This document shows, piece after piece, positions 20,301 to 28,058 of a stretch of 64,000 bases of DNA. Each line of letters starts with the position of its first letter. Position 1 is the stretch's first letter. A program made the translations under genes and the position numbers. The stretch comes from Corynebacterium sp. ACRPH (GTDB taxonomy: Bacteria; Actinomycetota; Actinomycetes; Mycobacteriales; Mycobacteriaceae): positions 150,846-214,845 of the forward strand of contig NZ_JAKRND010000002.1 in NCBI RefSeq assembly GCF_022347285.1, written 5' to 3'. Below the pieces are notes generated by a model. It had not been told where the DNA came from, did no database searches, and saw nothing but the letters and a program-made list of their open reading frames with translations.

Positions 20301-20433
20301 AGCGATTAAGAAGCGCATGGTGTGCCGCCTGCACAGCCACGTTCACTTCGTCTTCACTAATCCAGCTGTGCTGGACAATGCGTTTGCGGAGCTTGTCCCG
20401 AATAGCTGCGGACTTAGTTAAAGCGATACTCAT
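17338..20433 (-). CDS. lanM2: Class II lanthionine synthetase LanM (second copy)
   Basis: 1031 aa. Bifunctional enzyme that dehydrates Ser/Thr in a precursor peptide and then adds Cys thiols to form lanthionine rings. The N-terminal dehydratase (DUF4135, about residues 60-430) has VIYRPRAMD near 225 and the catalytic run GTDFHFGNF plus LIDMETLF near 290-316. The conserved Lys of the usual YKPR motif is Arg here. The C-terminal LanC cyclase domain (about 640-1031) carries GYAHGLAG, GWCHGATG and SACHGSIG, which supply the zinc ligands Cys, Cys, His. It is the last gene of the operon and overlaps lanE by ATGA. Two different LanM enzymes are typical of two-peptide lantibiotics, one per precursor; which modifies which is unknown. 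Confidence 0.95.
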   Translation of the reverse strand: MSIALTKSAAIRDKLRKRIVQHSWISEDEVNVAVQAAHHALLNRYPREMVLELSQNICDAVADLQDLRFSGEAVDVTQFSQYIFPAFRRLVGMPSETSWPCSEPFKDAVVEQWTQEAARIAGRWLQEQLISGERLKANPESAVAIRLAWALKRTAIAFAEAEQHLREDELKLLAAGVVRASHAVKPSTERLSEAVTEVIGGLGDPHCGHHTVLRIDFTEGRRVIYRPRAMDSDAAMMQITDRLGFPRAPRCITSADHGWSEYITDVEESERPAVAYWHAAGQWLALGHVLAGTDFHFGNFLAAEGLPTLIDMETLFQPELGLWETQNEQRFNQTVLRVGLLPHRIGKGADSVETGLIRQRTAKGAKFPFPVPRVTVGKDGKRRFEMVSTMPEEDPAGLYMDRDDATVDEVRLAVRQGFDAGIRALADSSDTVERIVAEHSQIRSRVILTPTYRYAHVRNVATNPHIVDDPELVAWANAQILLWGDKQLWEAEMRALAEDDYPAFSVARDSMEIRSLDGSALGSAPLGVGDKAEADSAHAKIVRSPAAVVQYNLRALRAKSEGELEQAVADQLKWIDASFIGRYQQNRFNAPEEYASTIGTPLELLEQVADFLVQRAGYNPESIFGTDFLASTVGEDFDRNWQPGASSDQFYGGAAGSLYFLACLVSAADQGRIPAETCDVTAVRELLERAVSSLGEQFGGTGGMPLVVPWEHTPSGWSSGTMGQLLALAQCRASATPPSDEAIPNLISQAARDLRDNWAGLSEEEIAELTVSDLEVINGLAGNIRVLSCLAEVGGKEDYPNISSAIAAGTQVLETWLSLQPWNDDDFCGYAHGLAGIVDTYLGVGGNPHIARPAVQHIVDFLQRSEPDSIAAGWCHGATGYGLLAVTLMRSVDTELRTSAQQVLQLIAPELLKERDHLGLSACHGSIGVLEAVALLEEASADTGVELPWEPGWLMAAQRDLVEKTLPADMAGANTKETFSGSLMCGMAGIGQYLLGLSADGFADALGEEATSGVTNFLGRAPRLVAAPWHG

Positions 20434-21320
20434 GGCGTCGCCTCCTTAGAACGCGCACCTGCACCCGACCTTCGGCTGGCATAGGCGAGCGTCAGGATAA
20501 ACAACCCTGCTGTTACCCCGAGGAAGTACACCACGCTGAACGCAGGGCTCCATAGGAACTGGCTGGGGTCGACCTGTTCGTAGGAACGGGTGCCATTGGC
20601 GAAGGGAAGCAGCGAATGCATCACGCGCTGGGCCGGATCAGAGCCATCAATCATTCCTTCGAAAAGCATGAGCCAGCCCAGGGTGACGGCAATGGCGTAG
20701 CCCATGGCGCGGATCGCAATGGACAGCGCTGCGGCGAAGAAGACTGTGCCTACAGCCAGCAAAACAGTCTGAGCGGCCAATGCTGCATATTCGACGGGCG
20801 CACCGATAACTTCGGAAATCTCAAGCCCCATCAGCTTTGTTACGGCCAGGGTGACGACAGTCGATAGAACTCCGGTAACTAGGAAAGCGACCACGGCTGT
20901 CAGCATCGTCCAACACAACTTCGCACCCCAGGTCAAGGCCCTAGTGGGCATCATCAGAGCCTTGAGTTTGGACTGTCGAGTGGATTCCTCCCGCAGGAAC
21001 TGCCAGCAGGTCCACACTAGGAGTCCGTAGACACCCACCTGGAAAACTCCTGCTACGGGCATCCGGGCGGAAGGCACCGTTTGCCCGCCATCGCCGTACT
21101 TCAGGATCAGGAAAGTAAAGAAACACGACCAGGCTACGGAAGCAACGGCCACGAGTGCCATGATCGTATGGCCAGTTCGCCCTTCCTTGAGTTGGGTAAG
21201 TTCGGCGCGCAGTGCCCGCTTGAAGCGTGTAACGACGCTTGGTTGTTCGGTTTGGCGCGGTGCTCCCGCCTTTGTTCCACTGGTCTGCTGTTTTGTGCGA
21301 TCAATCGTTGGGGTGCTCAT
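20430..21320 (-). CDS. lanE: Lantibiotic ABC transporter permease (LanE-like)
   Basis: 296 aa with six predicted transmembrane helices and a cytoplasmic N-terminal tail of about 45 residues. It fits the ABC-2 permeases that with LanF export the lantibiotic from the membrane and give the producer self-protection. The ATG of MSTPTIDRT overlaps the lanF stop (ATGA), and its own stop overlaps the lanM2 start in the same way, so translational coupling is likely. Only one permease is present, whereas many immunity systems have LanE and LanG; a homodimer is implied. Immunity rather than another export role is inferred from context. Confidence 0.88.
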   Translation of the reverse strand: MSTPTIDRTKQQTSGTKAGAPRQTEQPSVVTRFKRALRAELTQLKEGRTGHTIMALVAVASVAWSCFFTFLILKYGDGGQTVPSARMPVAGVFQVGVYGLLVWTCWQFLREESTRQSKLKALMMPTRALTWGAKLCWTMLTAVVAFLVTGVLSTVVTLAVTKLMGLEISEVIGAPVEYAALAAQTVLLAVGTVFFAAALSIAIRAMGYAIAVTLGWLMLFEGMIDGSDPAQRVMHSLLPFANGTRSYEQVDPSQFLWSPAFSVVYFLGVTAGLFILTLAYASRRSGAGARSKEATP

Positions 21321-22312
21321 TTGAATTCCACAGCTCCTTCTGTGATGCGGTGGAACTCTTCTTCGAGAGAACCACTGTTTTCCTCGAGATGCAGCAGGTC
21401 GACTCCTACCGAGCGGGCTGCGGCCGATACCTCCAGCGGTGTCGCCGCTACACGAATGGCGCGGTTGACGGTGACGGGGTCTAGCCACTGCTGCGATTGT
21501 TTGTTTTGTTGTTTTTGGTGGTGACGCCACAACTCAGCGACAACCGCCTCATCATCGGTGGAGCGAAACAGCGTGCACGCGGTACCCCGATGCGTTAGTT
21601 CATCGAGCTCCCCCTCCCAAAGGGTTTCCCCTTTGCCCATAATGACGAGGTGCTCGGCGAGCCGCTCAGAATCAGAGAGGAAGTGGCTGGACAGCAGGGT
21701 GGTGCCGCCATTTTCGGTGTGCTCGCGAATAAATCCGCGCAACCATGTCATTCCGTTCGGATCCAGGCCGTTTACCGGCTCGTCGAGAATCAACACCTTA
21801 GGATCGTGAAGCATTGCTACGGCGATGCCGCAACGTTGACGCATGCCGAGAGAGAACTCCCCGACCTTTTGGTCAGCGACACTGAAGATTCCGCACTTAC
21901 TAAGGCTTTCGTCGACCCTCGAGTCCGGCAACCCCGCAAGCTGGCTGAGGATGCGGAGGTTTGCCCGGGCGCTCAAGGCCGGGTCTAGCCACTCTGCGCC
22001 CAACAACGCCCCTACAGTCTGAGAGGGTTCCGGTAATTCGGCGTAAACACGGCCGTTAATTAGGGCCTCGCCGCTGGTGGGTTGGTTCAAGCCGCAGATG
22101 GTCTGCAGGGCGCTGGATTTACCGGCGCCGTTGGGGCCGGCCAGGAGGGTAACTCTGCCCCGCGGCACGTGGAAGGTGAGGTTATTCAACACCTTCTTGG
22201 TACCCAATTTGAGGCTGAGTTTTGATACCTCGATAACCGCATTTGCTGGGCGAACTGAGTCTTCGTTGTGGTTGGTGGTGAAGGGATTCTGGATTACTGC
22301 GTTGGTGGTCAT
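21317..22312 (-). CDS. lanF: Lantibiotic ABC transporter ATP-binding protein (LanF-like)
   Basis: 331 aa. Walker A LAGPNGAGKSSALQ, signature FSLGMRQR, and Walker B VLILDEPVNGLDP are intact. This subclass (drug/bacitracin/lantibiotic immunity type) pairs with ABC-2 permeases. An unusual C-terminal extension of about 90 residues follows the nucleotide-binding domain, with a Gln/Lys-rich stretch (HHQKQQNKQSQQ). It is coupled by ATGA overlaps to lanT upstream and lanE downstream. It likely powers producer self-immunity. Confidence 0.93.
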   Translation of the reverse strand: MTTNAVIQNPFTTNHNEDSVRPANAVIEVSKLSLKLGTKKVLNNLTFHVPRGRVTLLAGPNGAGKSSALQTICGLNQPTSGEALINGRVYAELPEPSQTVGALLGAEWLDPALSARANLRILSQLAGLPDSRVDESLSKCGIFSVADQKVGEFSLGMRQRCGIAVAMLHDPKVLILDEPVNGLDPNGMTWLRGFIREHTENGGTTLLSSHFLSDSERLAEHLVIMGKGETLWEGELDELTHRGTACTLFRSTDDEAVVAELWRHHQKQQNKQSQQWLDPVTVNRAIRVAATPLEVSAAARSVGVDLLHLEENSGSLEEEFHRITEGAVEFK

Positions 22313-24447
22313 GAATTAACCAAGCTCCTCGTTGTGTGGAGTGTGTTTTGAGGGGTGATCTTTTCGACCTCTAGCCGGTCCGGATGAAGCCTGAAGACCT
22401 GATCGGATTCCTCCATGGCAGTCGGTCGGTGCGCGATACTGATGACGGTGATGCCTCTGCGACGGATGGCGCCCATGACTTTCTTTTCGGTCTGCACGTC
22501 GATGGCGCTCGTCGCTTCGTCGAGAATGAGGATTCGCGGTGCTGCAGCGAGTGCGCGGGCGAGGGCCAACCGCTGGCGCTGGCCACCCGAAAAGGCGGAG
22601 CCCATCTCCCCTACCGGGGTGCTCAGCCCCAGGGGTAGGGCGCGGACAGTCTCCAGCATCTCCGTATCGCGGAGTGCTTCGACGATAGTGCCGTCAGCAA
22701 TGTCCCGGCCAAAGGCCACGTTTTCCCTAATCGACCCGGAGACCATGTGTGTCTCCTGGGGGACGAAACCAATGATGCGGGCACGCTGCTTCGGCTCCAT
22801 CTCGTTCGCCGGCACTCCGCCGATCGTGAGTGATCCCGTCGACGGTGAAGTCAAGCCACACAGCATCCTGGCCAGGGTGGACTTGCCGCAACCGGAAGGG
22901 CCAACCAAAGCCGTGTTTGCGCCGGAGCGAATCTCAAAGTTGAGGCCGGTGAATACATCTTTCCGAGCACCGGGGTAGCGGTAGCTCAAGTCGCGTGCGG
23001 CGATCGTATTCTCGTCCGTCGCCTCTTGATCGCCAAAGGTCTCCTGAGGTGCGGAAAGCACATCGTCGACTCGAGTGATAGACGCCCGCAGTTCCGATAG
23101 CCCGGATAACGCAGTAAACGCCTGCGTGAGGTTACTGATGAGAATGGAGAACAGTCCGCTGGAGGCAACCACGGTACCGATGGTCGTCGCCTCCGATCCC
23201 ACTGATAGCGCGATAACAATCGGCAGCAGCGGGCCGAACACGGTCAAAGCGCCAGTGAGCGCTGTGGTATATCCCGACCAAAGGCTGCGGCGATAGCTCG
23301 CTTCAAGGCGCTGCCCGTTAGTCGTGCTCCACTCGTCATAAAAGTGCCCCTCAGCGGCGCTGATACGGATGGGCGTCATAGAAACGATAGATTCCAGCTG
23401 CTTGGCCGAACCCTTCGCCCCCGTCAGCACAGCGTCTCGGCTGTACTGCGAAGTTCGCGAGAACGTCACTGCGAAGATGGCCAGCAAGACAGCTGCAACC
23501 GCCATGAACATCAAGCCGATGACCGTCCACATGTAGGTCACAATCACCAGCATCGTCACGACAAGCAGGCCATTAAAGATCACCGTGGTGCCATGCGAGG
23601 CCAGAGTCATGGTGATGATCGGCGCCGAGTTCAGGCTATAGAGCATTTCTCCGGGTGAGTGCGAACTGAGGTACTCAAGCCGAGCCGTAAGAAGCTTCTG
23701 ATACGACTCGGTTGACAACCTGGAATCGATTGCCTTGACCAGGCGGGACTCCATCCAGGTGCGAGCAATGGAGACTGCGAGGTAGGCCGTAGCAACTACC
23801 CCGATGAGCAGAAAGGCCTCTGTTCCCGGTGAGATCCCGCCATCGTTACCGCTCAACGAATCGATGATCTTGCTGGTGAGCATAGGCGCGCTCGAAGCCA
23901 TCCCCATGAGGAAGGCGCTAAGCAGCAAAGCTGCACCGAGGAGTGCCTTATTGGCACTCACGGCCTTCCCAATCACGCTGAGCGAAGGGGAACGCCTCAG
24001 TTCGCTGACACCAAGGCCAGCACGTGTCAGTGAAGCCTTGACCCCAGTCGCATCTGGGATAGTCCAGTAGAACGCACCCTGCCTTTCCAAGAACTCGCTA
24101 AGCGGAATGTCATGGCGCCCTGCGCCCGGGTCGGCCAACCGAACTGTGCCCTGGGTGATCTTCTCGACGAGGCAAAAGTGATCCCCGTCGAGGTGGGTTA
24201 GTATTTGCGCTCCGGAGTTTAGGTTCTCCCGCATCTCCTCGATGCCGCCGGTGCACTGGATACTGGGCACCTCGAAATCCATCAGGATGAGGCGGACTTC
24301 CTTGCTGCTAAGGCCATCGCGGGAAACAACATACTTTTCGCGCAACTCGTTGAGTGTCGCGTCAACCCCACAACGGCGAAGCAGCATGGCACAGCAAGCC
24401 AACCCGCATTCTGCGCTTCGAGATTGCTGATAGATCCTGTACCTCAT
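22309..24447 (-). CDS. lanT: Bifunctional leader peptidase and lantibiotic exporter LanT
   Basis: 712 aa. An N-terminal C39 cysteine peptidase (about 1-130) with Cys14 in SAECGLACCAM, His90 in GDHFCLVEK and Asp106 in LADPGAG, then a six-helix ABC exporter core, then a nucleotide-binding domain with GPSGCGKSTLAR, FSGGQRQR and ILILDEATSAID. Such AMS proteins cut the leader after a double-glycine-type motif while exporting the modified peptide. The residue before the catalytic Cys is Glu where family members usually have Asp. The gene lies between lanM1 and lanF with 4-nt overlaps at both ends. Confidence 0.96.
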   Translation of the reverse strand: MRYRIYQQSRSAECGLACCAMLLRRCGVDATLNELREKYVVSRDGLSSKEVRLILMDFEVPSIQCTGGIEEMRENLNSGAQILTHLDGDHFCLVEKITQGTVRLADPGAGRHDIPLSEFLERQGAFYWTIPDATGVKASLTRAGLGVSELRRSPSLSVIGKAVSANKALLGAALLLSAFLMGMASSAPMLTSKIIDSLSGNDGGISPGTEAFLLIGVVATAYLAVSIARTWMESRLVKAIDSRLSTESYQKLLTARLEYLSSHSPGEMLYSLNSAPIITMTLASHGTTVIFNGLLVVTMLVIVTYMWTVIGLMFMAVAAVLLAIFAVTFSRTSQYSRDAVLTGAKGSAKQLESIVSMTPIRISAAEGHFYDEWSTTNGQRLEASYRRSLWSGYTTALTGALTVFGPLLPIVIALSVGSEATTIGTVVASSGLFSILISNLTQAFTALSGLSELRASITRVDDVLSAPQETFGDQEATDENTIAARDLSYRYPGARKDVFTGLNFEIRSGANTALVGPSGCGKSTLARMLCGLTSPSTGSLTIGGVPANEMEPKQRARIIGFVPQETHMVSGSIRENVAFGRDIADGTIVEALRDTEMLETVRALPLGLSTPVGEMGSAFSGGQRQRLALARALAAAPRILILDEATSAIDVQTEKKVMGAIRRRGITVISIAHRPTAMEESDQVFRLHPDRLEVEKITPQNTLHTTRSLVNS

Positions 24448-27371
24448 GAGGTCCTCCCCCCGACGAATGCCGGAACCGGTGATGTTTCTGTGTGATGTGA
24501 ACGTTCAGGCGTGTACCCGGGGTACAGAGCGTGGAATAGGCCTCCGTAGCCGTTGAGGAAGCCCATGTCCCGCCTGTTATTGGAATAACCGCAGTATCCT
24601 CGACCTGCGAAAACAACGTTCTCAGTGAGGCGTGCCAGATCTTCGAGCAATTCGCGCGCGGCAACCCTGTTTGCCTCATCGCCTAAGTGACGTTCGGCGT
24701 GGCGCAGGGTGAGTAGCTCACCGGCCAGCCCGTGGCACAAGGAAATATCGTGTGCGTTGGTTTCGTCGGTTCCGAGCTGAGCGATCCGATCTTCCATGCT
24801 GTTCCGGTATTCGAACCAGAGCTCTTCCCCGATGTCTCTGAATCCGCTGTGCAAGAGGCTCAGCATCATGCCGCTGGCTCCGTTACACAACGCCAAAGGT
24901 TTATCGACGCCACCATCACCCAAGATCAAAGCAGCTTGGGAAGCGATACACCGGGCGAGCTCGTGTTCTGTTTGCACGCGCACAGTTGCAGCACTGTCCG
25001 CTGCGGATCCCGTGAGGCGTCGCATGTTACTAACTGCGAGGAGCGTGCCGGCCAAGCCGTGAGCGAGTCCTAGTTCCGCCGAATCGCTTTCCGCCTCCAT
25101 TCGATGCAGCAAGCGCGACTCTGCCTCGTCCAGAGTGCGTACGAGCCGAAGGTCGCACAACGCAATATTTCGGGTACTCGAGGACTGCTTCGAGAGGAAC
25201 ACCAATGGAGCGAGCCAGCCGCCGAAGAAGTCCCCCAGTTGGTCTTCGTTGCTATCCTCCAGCGCCTTTTCTAGTGACGCCCCTAGGGAGTCAAAAACCT
25301 GGCGTTTCTCATCGTGGTTGAGGTTCTCGATGAGCCCAGTAGCCAAGAGGGTGGTTCCTTGCCCGAAGGCGGCCCACACGTGAGGGTTAGCCTCATGCTT
25401 CGTAAGCATCTCCAGCAGGGTGTGCTCTAGAGGCTGTCCGCAGCGTCGTTCAAGGCCAAGCGCCCATGCGGTTCCGTCAGAGTAGAACATGGAAGGGCTT
25501 TCCAGCATGTACCGCACACCGTTATCGGCAATGGTGTGGCATAGCCAGCGCCGTGTTTCCAGCATCCCGGTTTCCTGACTCTGCAGGTACGCGAAGAGTT
25601 TTTGCTCGGGTCGGCATGTTCTTTCTTTCGGGGCTCCCCAGGCGTTTGTCGTAGAGTTTGCCGTAGACAACGTGGCAGACCGACTGATGGCGAGAGTTTC
25701 GTGCCCGCTCCACGCCTTTCCGACGATCATCTCCGCGTTGGTGCGAAGCACGCCAATCTGTCTTTCTCCGTCCGCCGACAGGAAGTCGGCGAGCCTCTCG
25801 GTCGGGCGGGAAAGCCTCTCCGAAAAACCTTGGTCGGCAATGTGAACCCATGGGTCCTCCGTTGCCACCGTGTCGTCGGCATTGTCAGCGGAGTTGACAC
25901 TGGATCTGCGCGCCCAAAGTCGCCCTTCGATGTCTGCTTGGAAATATGGAATGTCTAGATCAGCAATCTGCTGAACCTCCACGCCTCCAATCAAGCGCGG
26001 GCTGTTAAACCGGCTAGGACCCGAGCTGAGCATCGCCGCCGGATCATCCTTGCCGGTAGTCGCCTCGGGCATCAGCGTGGCGTCTAGTATCGCCTGGTAC
26101 CCACTGGTCGCACGAATGACCTGACGCCACCTCAAGGATGTCTGAATCTCCTCTAGTGCCTGACACAGCTCCTCGGCTTCGCGCCCCTCTAGGCGCAGCA
26201 ACCGATCTCGTGTGCTTTCCACTTCGGCAATGAGGAGCTGGAATGCTTGCGCCTTTTCGTCAGCGGTGACGATCTTGCGTGGCAGAACCGTCGACTCCGG
26301 CAAGAGCTCTTCACTACGTTCGAAGGCAATTGCATCTGTTCCAGCATTGACAGTCTCGAAAACGATATGGGTCGGCTTCTCATCTGTGGTCAAACCCAGC
26401 CCGGCGAAGTTCCTCCACCCCGTTAGTGCTTGTTGTGCGCTCGGGATCAGTCCGGAAGAAAGGATGTCGGTTGCATCAACCTCCACGCCCTCCGGGGCAC
26501 GCAACTGCACTGCGGTTTCCCCGTCGATGATCACTGGCGTGCTGCTGGCGCTGCACCGCACGTTGTCATTGTGTAAATCCGTCGTTCCCAGGACGTGAGT
26601 GGCAACCACCAACCTCCCAGCGCTCTTAAAGAAGTGCTGCGAGTCGAACTGGTCGGCTTCGCACTCATCTACAAAATCCTGCCAGCAGTAATCACCTCGG
26701 TCCCAGGTGGCCGGGACATGTTCGAATCGGCCTGCACCAAGCATCTGGCACACACGGTCGATGACTAGTTCACCCTGTCCACTGCGAGGCTTGTATACGA
26801 GCTTTCTGGTACCTGCGCCTTCGGACGAGTTTCTTCCCGCCAGAGTGAGGAAAGTAACCGAACGCCCTTCGTTATGGGTCTCTTCATCGTGCAGTTCTAT
26901 GCCCACTACCGGCGTATCCACTTCCAGATTCAAATACTCTGGAATGTGGTTGCGATCTTGCTCAAAGCGGCGCAGGCATTCTAGGATCGAGCGCAGTGCG
27001 GAACGGACAATATGCTCCAGCCGCTTTGCGAGCAGTGGAAACTGAGCATCCACTAGTGCCTTACGATGCCGGGGGGCGCGCAGAAGGCTGCAGAACTTCT
27101 CCAGCGCTTCGGAAGAGTCTGGGGTCGCAACATAATCAGTGCCCTCGCGCCACATATGAAACGCCGCGATAAGACAGCGCTGGCTTGCCCAGCGCACTCG
27201 TTTGTCCAACCACTCGCAGGCGGAATCAACGACCGAGGCTGCGTCCGCATAGCTCTTAAAAAGGGGTGCATCACCTCCGACGGTGTCTTCTAAGAGCTGG
27301 GTACGGAAGTTTTCTATAAAGGGGGTCAGATAAGTAGAAAAGTCAGATTGCGAACATGGAGATTCAGACAT
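24444..27371 (-). CDS. lanM1: Class II lanthionine synthetase LanM (first copy)
   Basis: 975 aa. Same two-domain organisation as lanM2 but only distantly similar. The dehydratase domain has the canonical LVYKPRSGQGE, GTTDLHNDN and VIIDGETAV motifs. The LanC domain has GLAHGLAG, LCNGASGM and SLCHGLAG, which provide the Cys, Cys and His zinc ligands. It is the first gene of the synthetase/transport operon, preceded by a terminator/attenuator after the precursor genes, and its stop overlaps lanT (ATGA). The start MSESPCSQ follows an AGGGGA sequence by 3-4 nt. As the enzyme nearest the precursors it may act on either peptide. Confidence 0.95.
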   Translation of the reverse strand: MSESPCSQSDFSTYLTPFIENFRTQLLEDTVGGDAPLFKSYADAASVVDSACEWLDKRVRWASQRCLIAAFHMWREGTDYVATPDSSEALEKFCSLLRAPRHRKALVDAQFPLLAKRLEHIVRSALRSILECLRRFEQDRNHIPEYLNLEVDTPVVGIELHDEETHNEGRSVTFLTLAGRNSSEGAGTRKLVYKPRSGQGELVIDRVCQMLGAGRFEHVPATWDRGDYCWQDFVDECEADQFDSQHFFKSAGRLVVATHVLGTTDLHNDNVRCSASSTPVIIDGETAVQLRAPEGVEVDATDILSSGLIPSAQQALTGWRNFAGLGLTTDEKPTHIVFETVNAGTDAIAFERSEELLPESTVLPRKIVTADEKAQAFQLLIAEVESTRDRLLRLEGREAEELCQALEEIQTSLRWRQVIRATSGYQAILDATLMPEATTGKDDPAAMLSSGPSRFNSPRLIGGVEVQQIADLDIPYFQADIEGRLWARRSSVNSADNADDTVATEDPWVHIADQGFSERLSRPTERLADFLSADGERQIGVLRTNAEMIVGKAWSGHETLAISRSATLSTANSTTNAWGAPKERTCRPEQKLFAYLQSQETGMLETRRWLCHTIADNGVRYMLESPSMFYSDGTAWALGLERRCGQPLEHTLLEMLTKHEANPHVWAAFGQGTTLLATGLIENLNHDEKRQVFDSLGASLEKALEDSNEDQLGDFFGGWLAPLVFLSKQSSSTRNIALCDLRLVRTLDEAESRLLHRMEAESDSAELGLAHGLAGTLLAVSNMRRLTGSAADSAATVRVQTEHELARCIASQAALILGDGGVDKPLALCNGASGMMLSLLHSGFRDIGEELWFEYRNSMEDRIAQLGTDETNAHDISLCHGLAGELLTLRHAERHLGDEANRVAARELLEDLARLTENVVFAGRGYCGYSNNRRDMGFLNGYGGLFHALYPGYTPERSHHTETSPVPAFVGGRTS

Positions 27372-27478
27372 TAGTCCCCTACCTTTGCGGTGCAGTAAAT
27401 GTGATGAATATGAAAGTTCAGTAAAAGTGGTGAATTATGGCGTCAGCAGAAGGCGAATAAATAAAACTAATGAGTATT

Positions 27479-27527
27479 AAAAAAGACACCATGGCTGAAG
27501 CTATGATTCGCTAACAACCACGATGTC
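27479..27527 (-). terminator. Terminator or attenuator between precursor genes and lanM1
   Basis: On the minus strand a 13-bp stem, GACATCGTGGTTG with CAGCCATGGTGTC (three G-U pairs), closes a 17-nt loop and is followed by six T. It lies directly after the 53-aa gene. Such partial terminators typically let precursor mRNA greatly exceed enzyme mRNA. Confidence 0.85.
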
Positions 27528-27539
27528 CAGAGATTTTTG

Positions 27540-27701
27540 CTAATCGTCCTTAGAACGGTGGGCGATCGCATAGCCAACGAAGGAGAAGATTATGGCAAGC
27601 GCAGCTCCAACGAGCATGTTGTCCATAGTGACTCCGGCAGCGATGCCGAACACCATCCCGACAAACGGGTAAGCCCATTCTTCAGTAGTGTATTTAGACA
27701 T
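27540..27701 (-). CDS. 53-aa two-helix membrane peptide, candidate lantibiotic immunity protein
   Basis: 53 aa. Two hydrophobic segments (about residues 9-24 and 29-47) are separated by a short polar turn (TMDNM), with a charged C-terminus HRSKDD. AAGGATTAAAG precedes the ATG. It follows lanA2 by 82 bp and precedes the terminator, so it is made at precursor levels. No Cys, so it is not itself a lanthipeptide. Small membrane immunity peptides are common beside lantibiotic precursors, which makes immunity the best guess; a holin-like or transport-accessory role is possible. No homologue recognised. Confidence 0.8.
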   Translation of the reverse strand: MSKYTTEEWAYPFVGMVFGIAAGVTMDNMLVGAALAIIFSFVGYAIAHRSKDD

Positions 27702-27783
27702 TCTTTAATCCTTTCCACTAGCCTCAAGAAGGGTGCTTATCCGATCCAAGGCCAGCTAGCGTTTCTCGTCGGTTTAGTGAGCT

Positions 27784-27942
27784 TTAGCAAGCACTGGAGC
27801 ACTTAGTGGTGGGGCACAGTGCAACGGAAGCGCCGATCGTCGCCGTAACGATCGCCGGGGCAACGCCGCCGTCGACATCCTGCTCGTCGTTGATCATGTT
27901 GCGGATCTCGTCGTTGTTGTAGTGGTTGACAAAGTTGGACAT
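27784..27942 (-). CDS. lanA2: Two-peptide lantibiotic beta-peptide precursor
   Basis: 52 aa. A 26-residue acidic leader (MSNFVNHYNNDEIRN...) ends in DVDGG, the site LanT-type peptidases cut. The 26-residue core begins VAPAIVTAT and ends ASVALCPTTKCSSAC, nearly the same as haloduracin beta (VSVALCPTTKCTSQC) and matching CPTTKC of lacticin 3147 A2. By analogy rings would join Ser39-Cys43, Thr45-Cys48 and Ser49-Cys52, with Thr33 and Thr35 as additional dehydration sites. AAAGGAG lies 7 nt before the ATG. All three Cys lie in the last ten residues. The beta peptide of such pairs forms the pore after the alpha peptide has bound lipid II. Confidence 0.95.
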   Translation of the reverse strand: MSNFVNHYNNDEIRNMINDEQDVDGGVAPAIVTATIGASVALCPTTKCSSAC

Positions 27943-27972
27943 GGTGTTTTCTCCTTTACTGAGATTGGTGTA

Positions 27973-28019
27973 GCTACAGCAAGGTGGTGTTCTTTCAATA
28001 GTTGTGTTGACGCTGTAGC
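27973..28019. other. Inverted repeat between lanA1 and lanA2
   Basis: Perfect 8-bp arms GCTACAGC/GCTGTAGC separated by 31 nt in the 116-bp spacer between the two precursor genes. No T-run follows, so it is more likely an mRNA stability or processing element than a terminator. Confidence 0.5.
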
Positions 28020-28058
28020 ACTGAACCGTGGATGTAGGGTGAGGTTAGGAAGGCAGCC

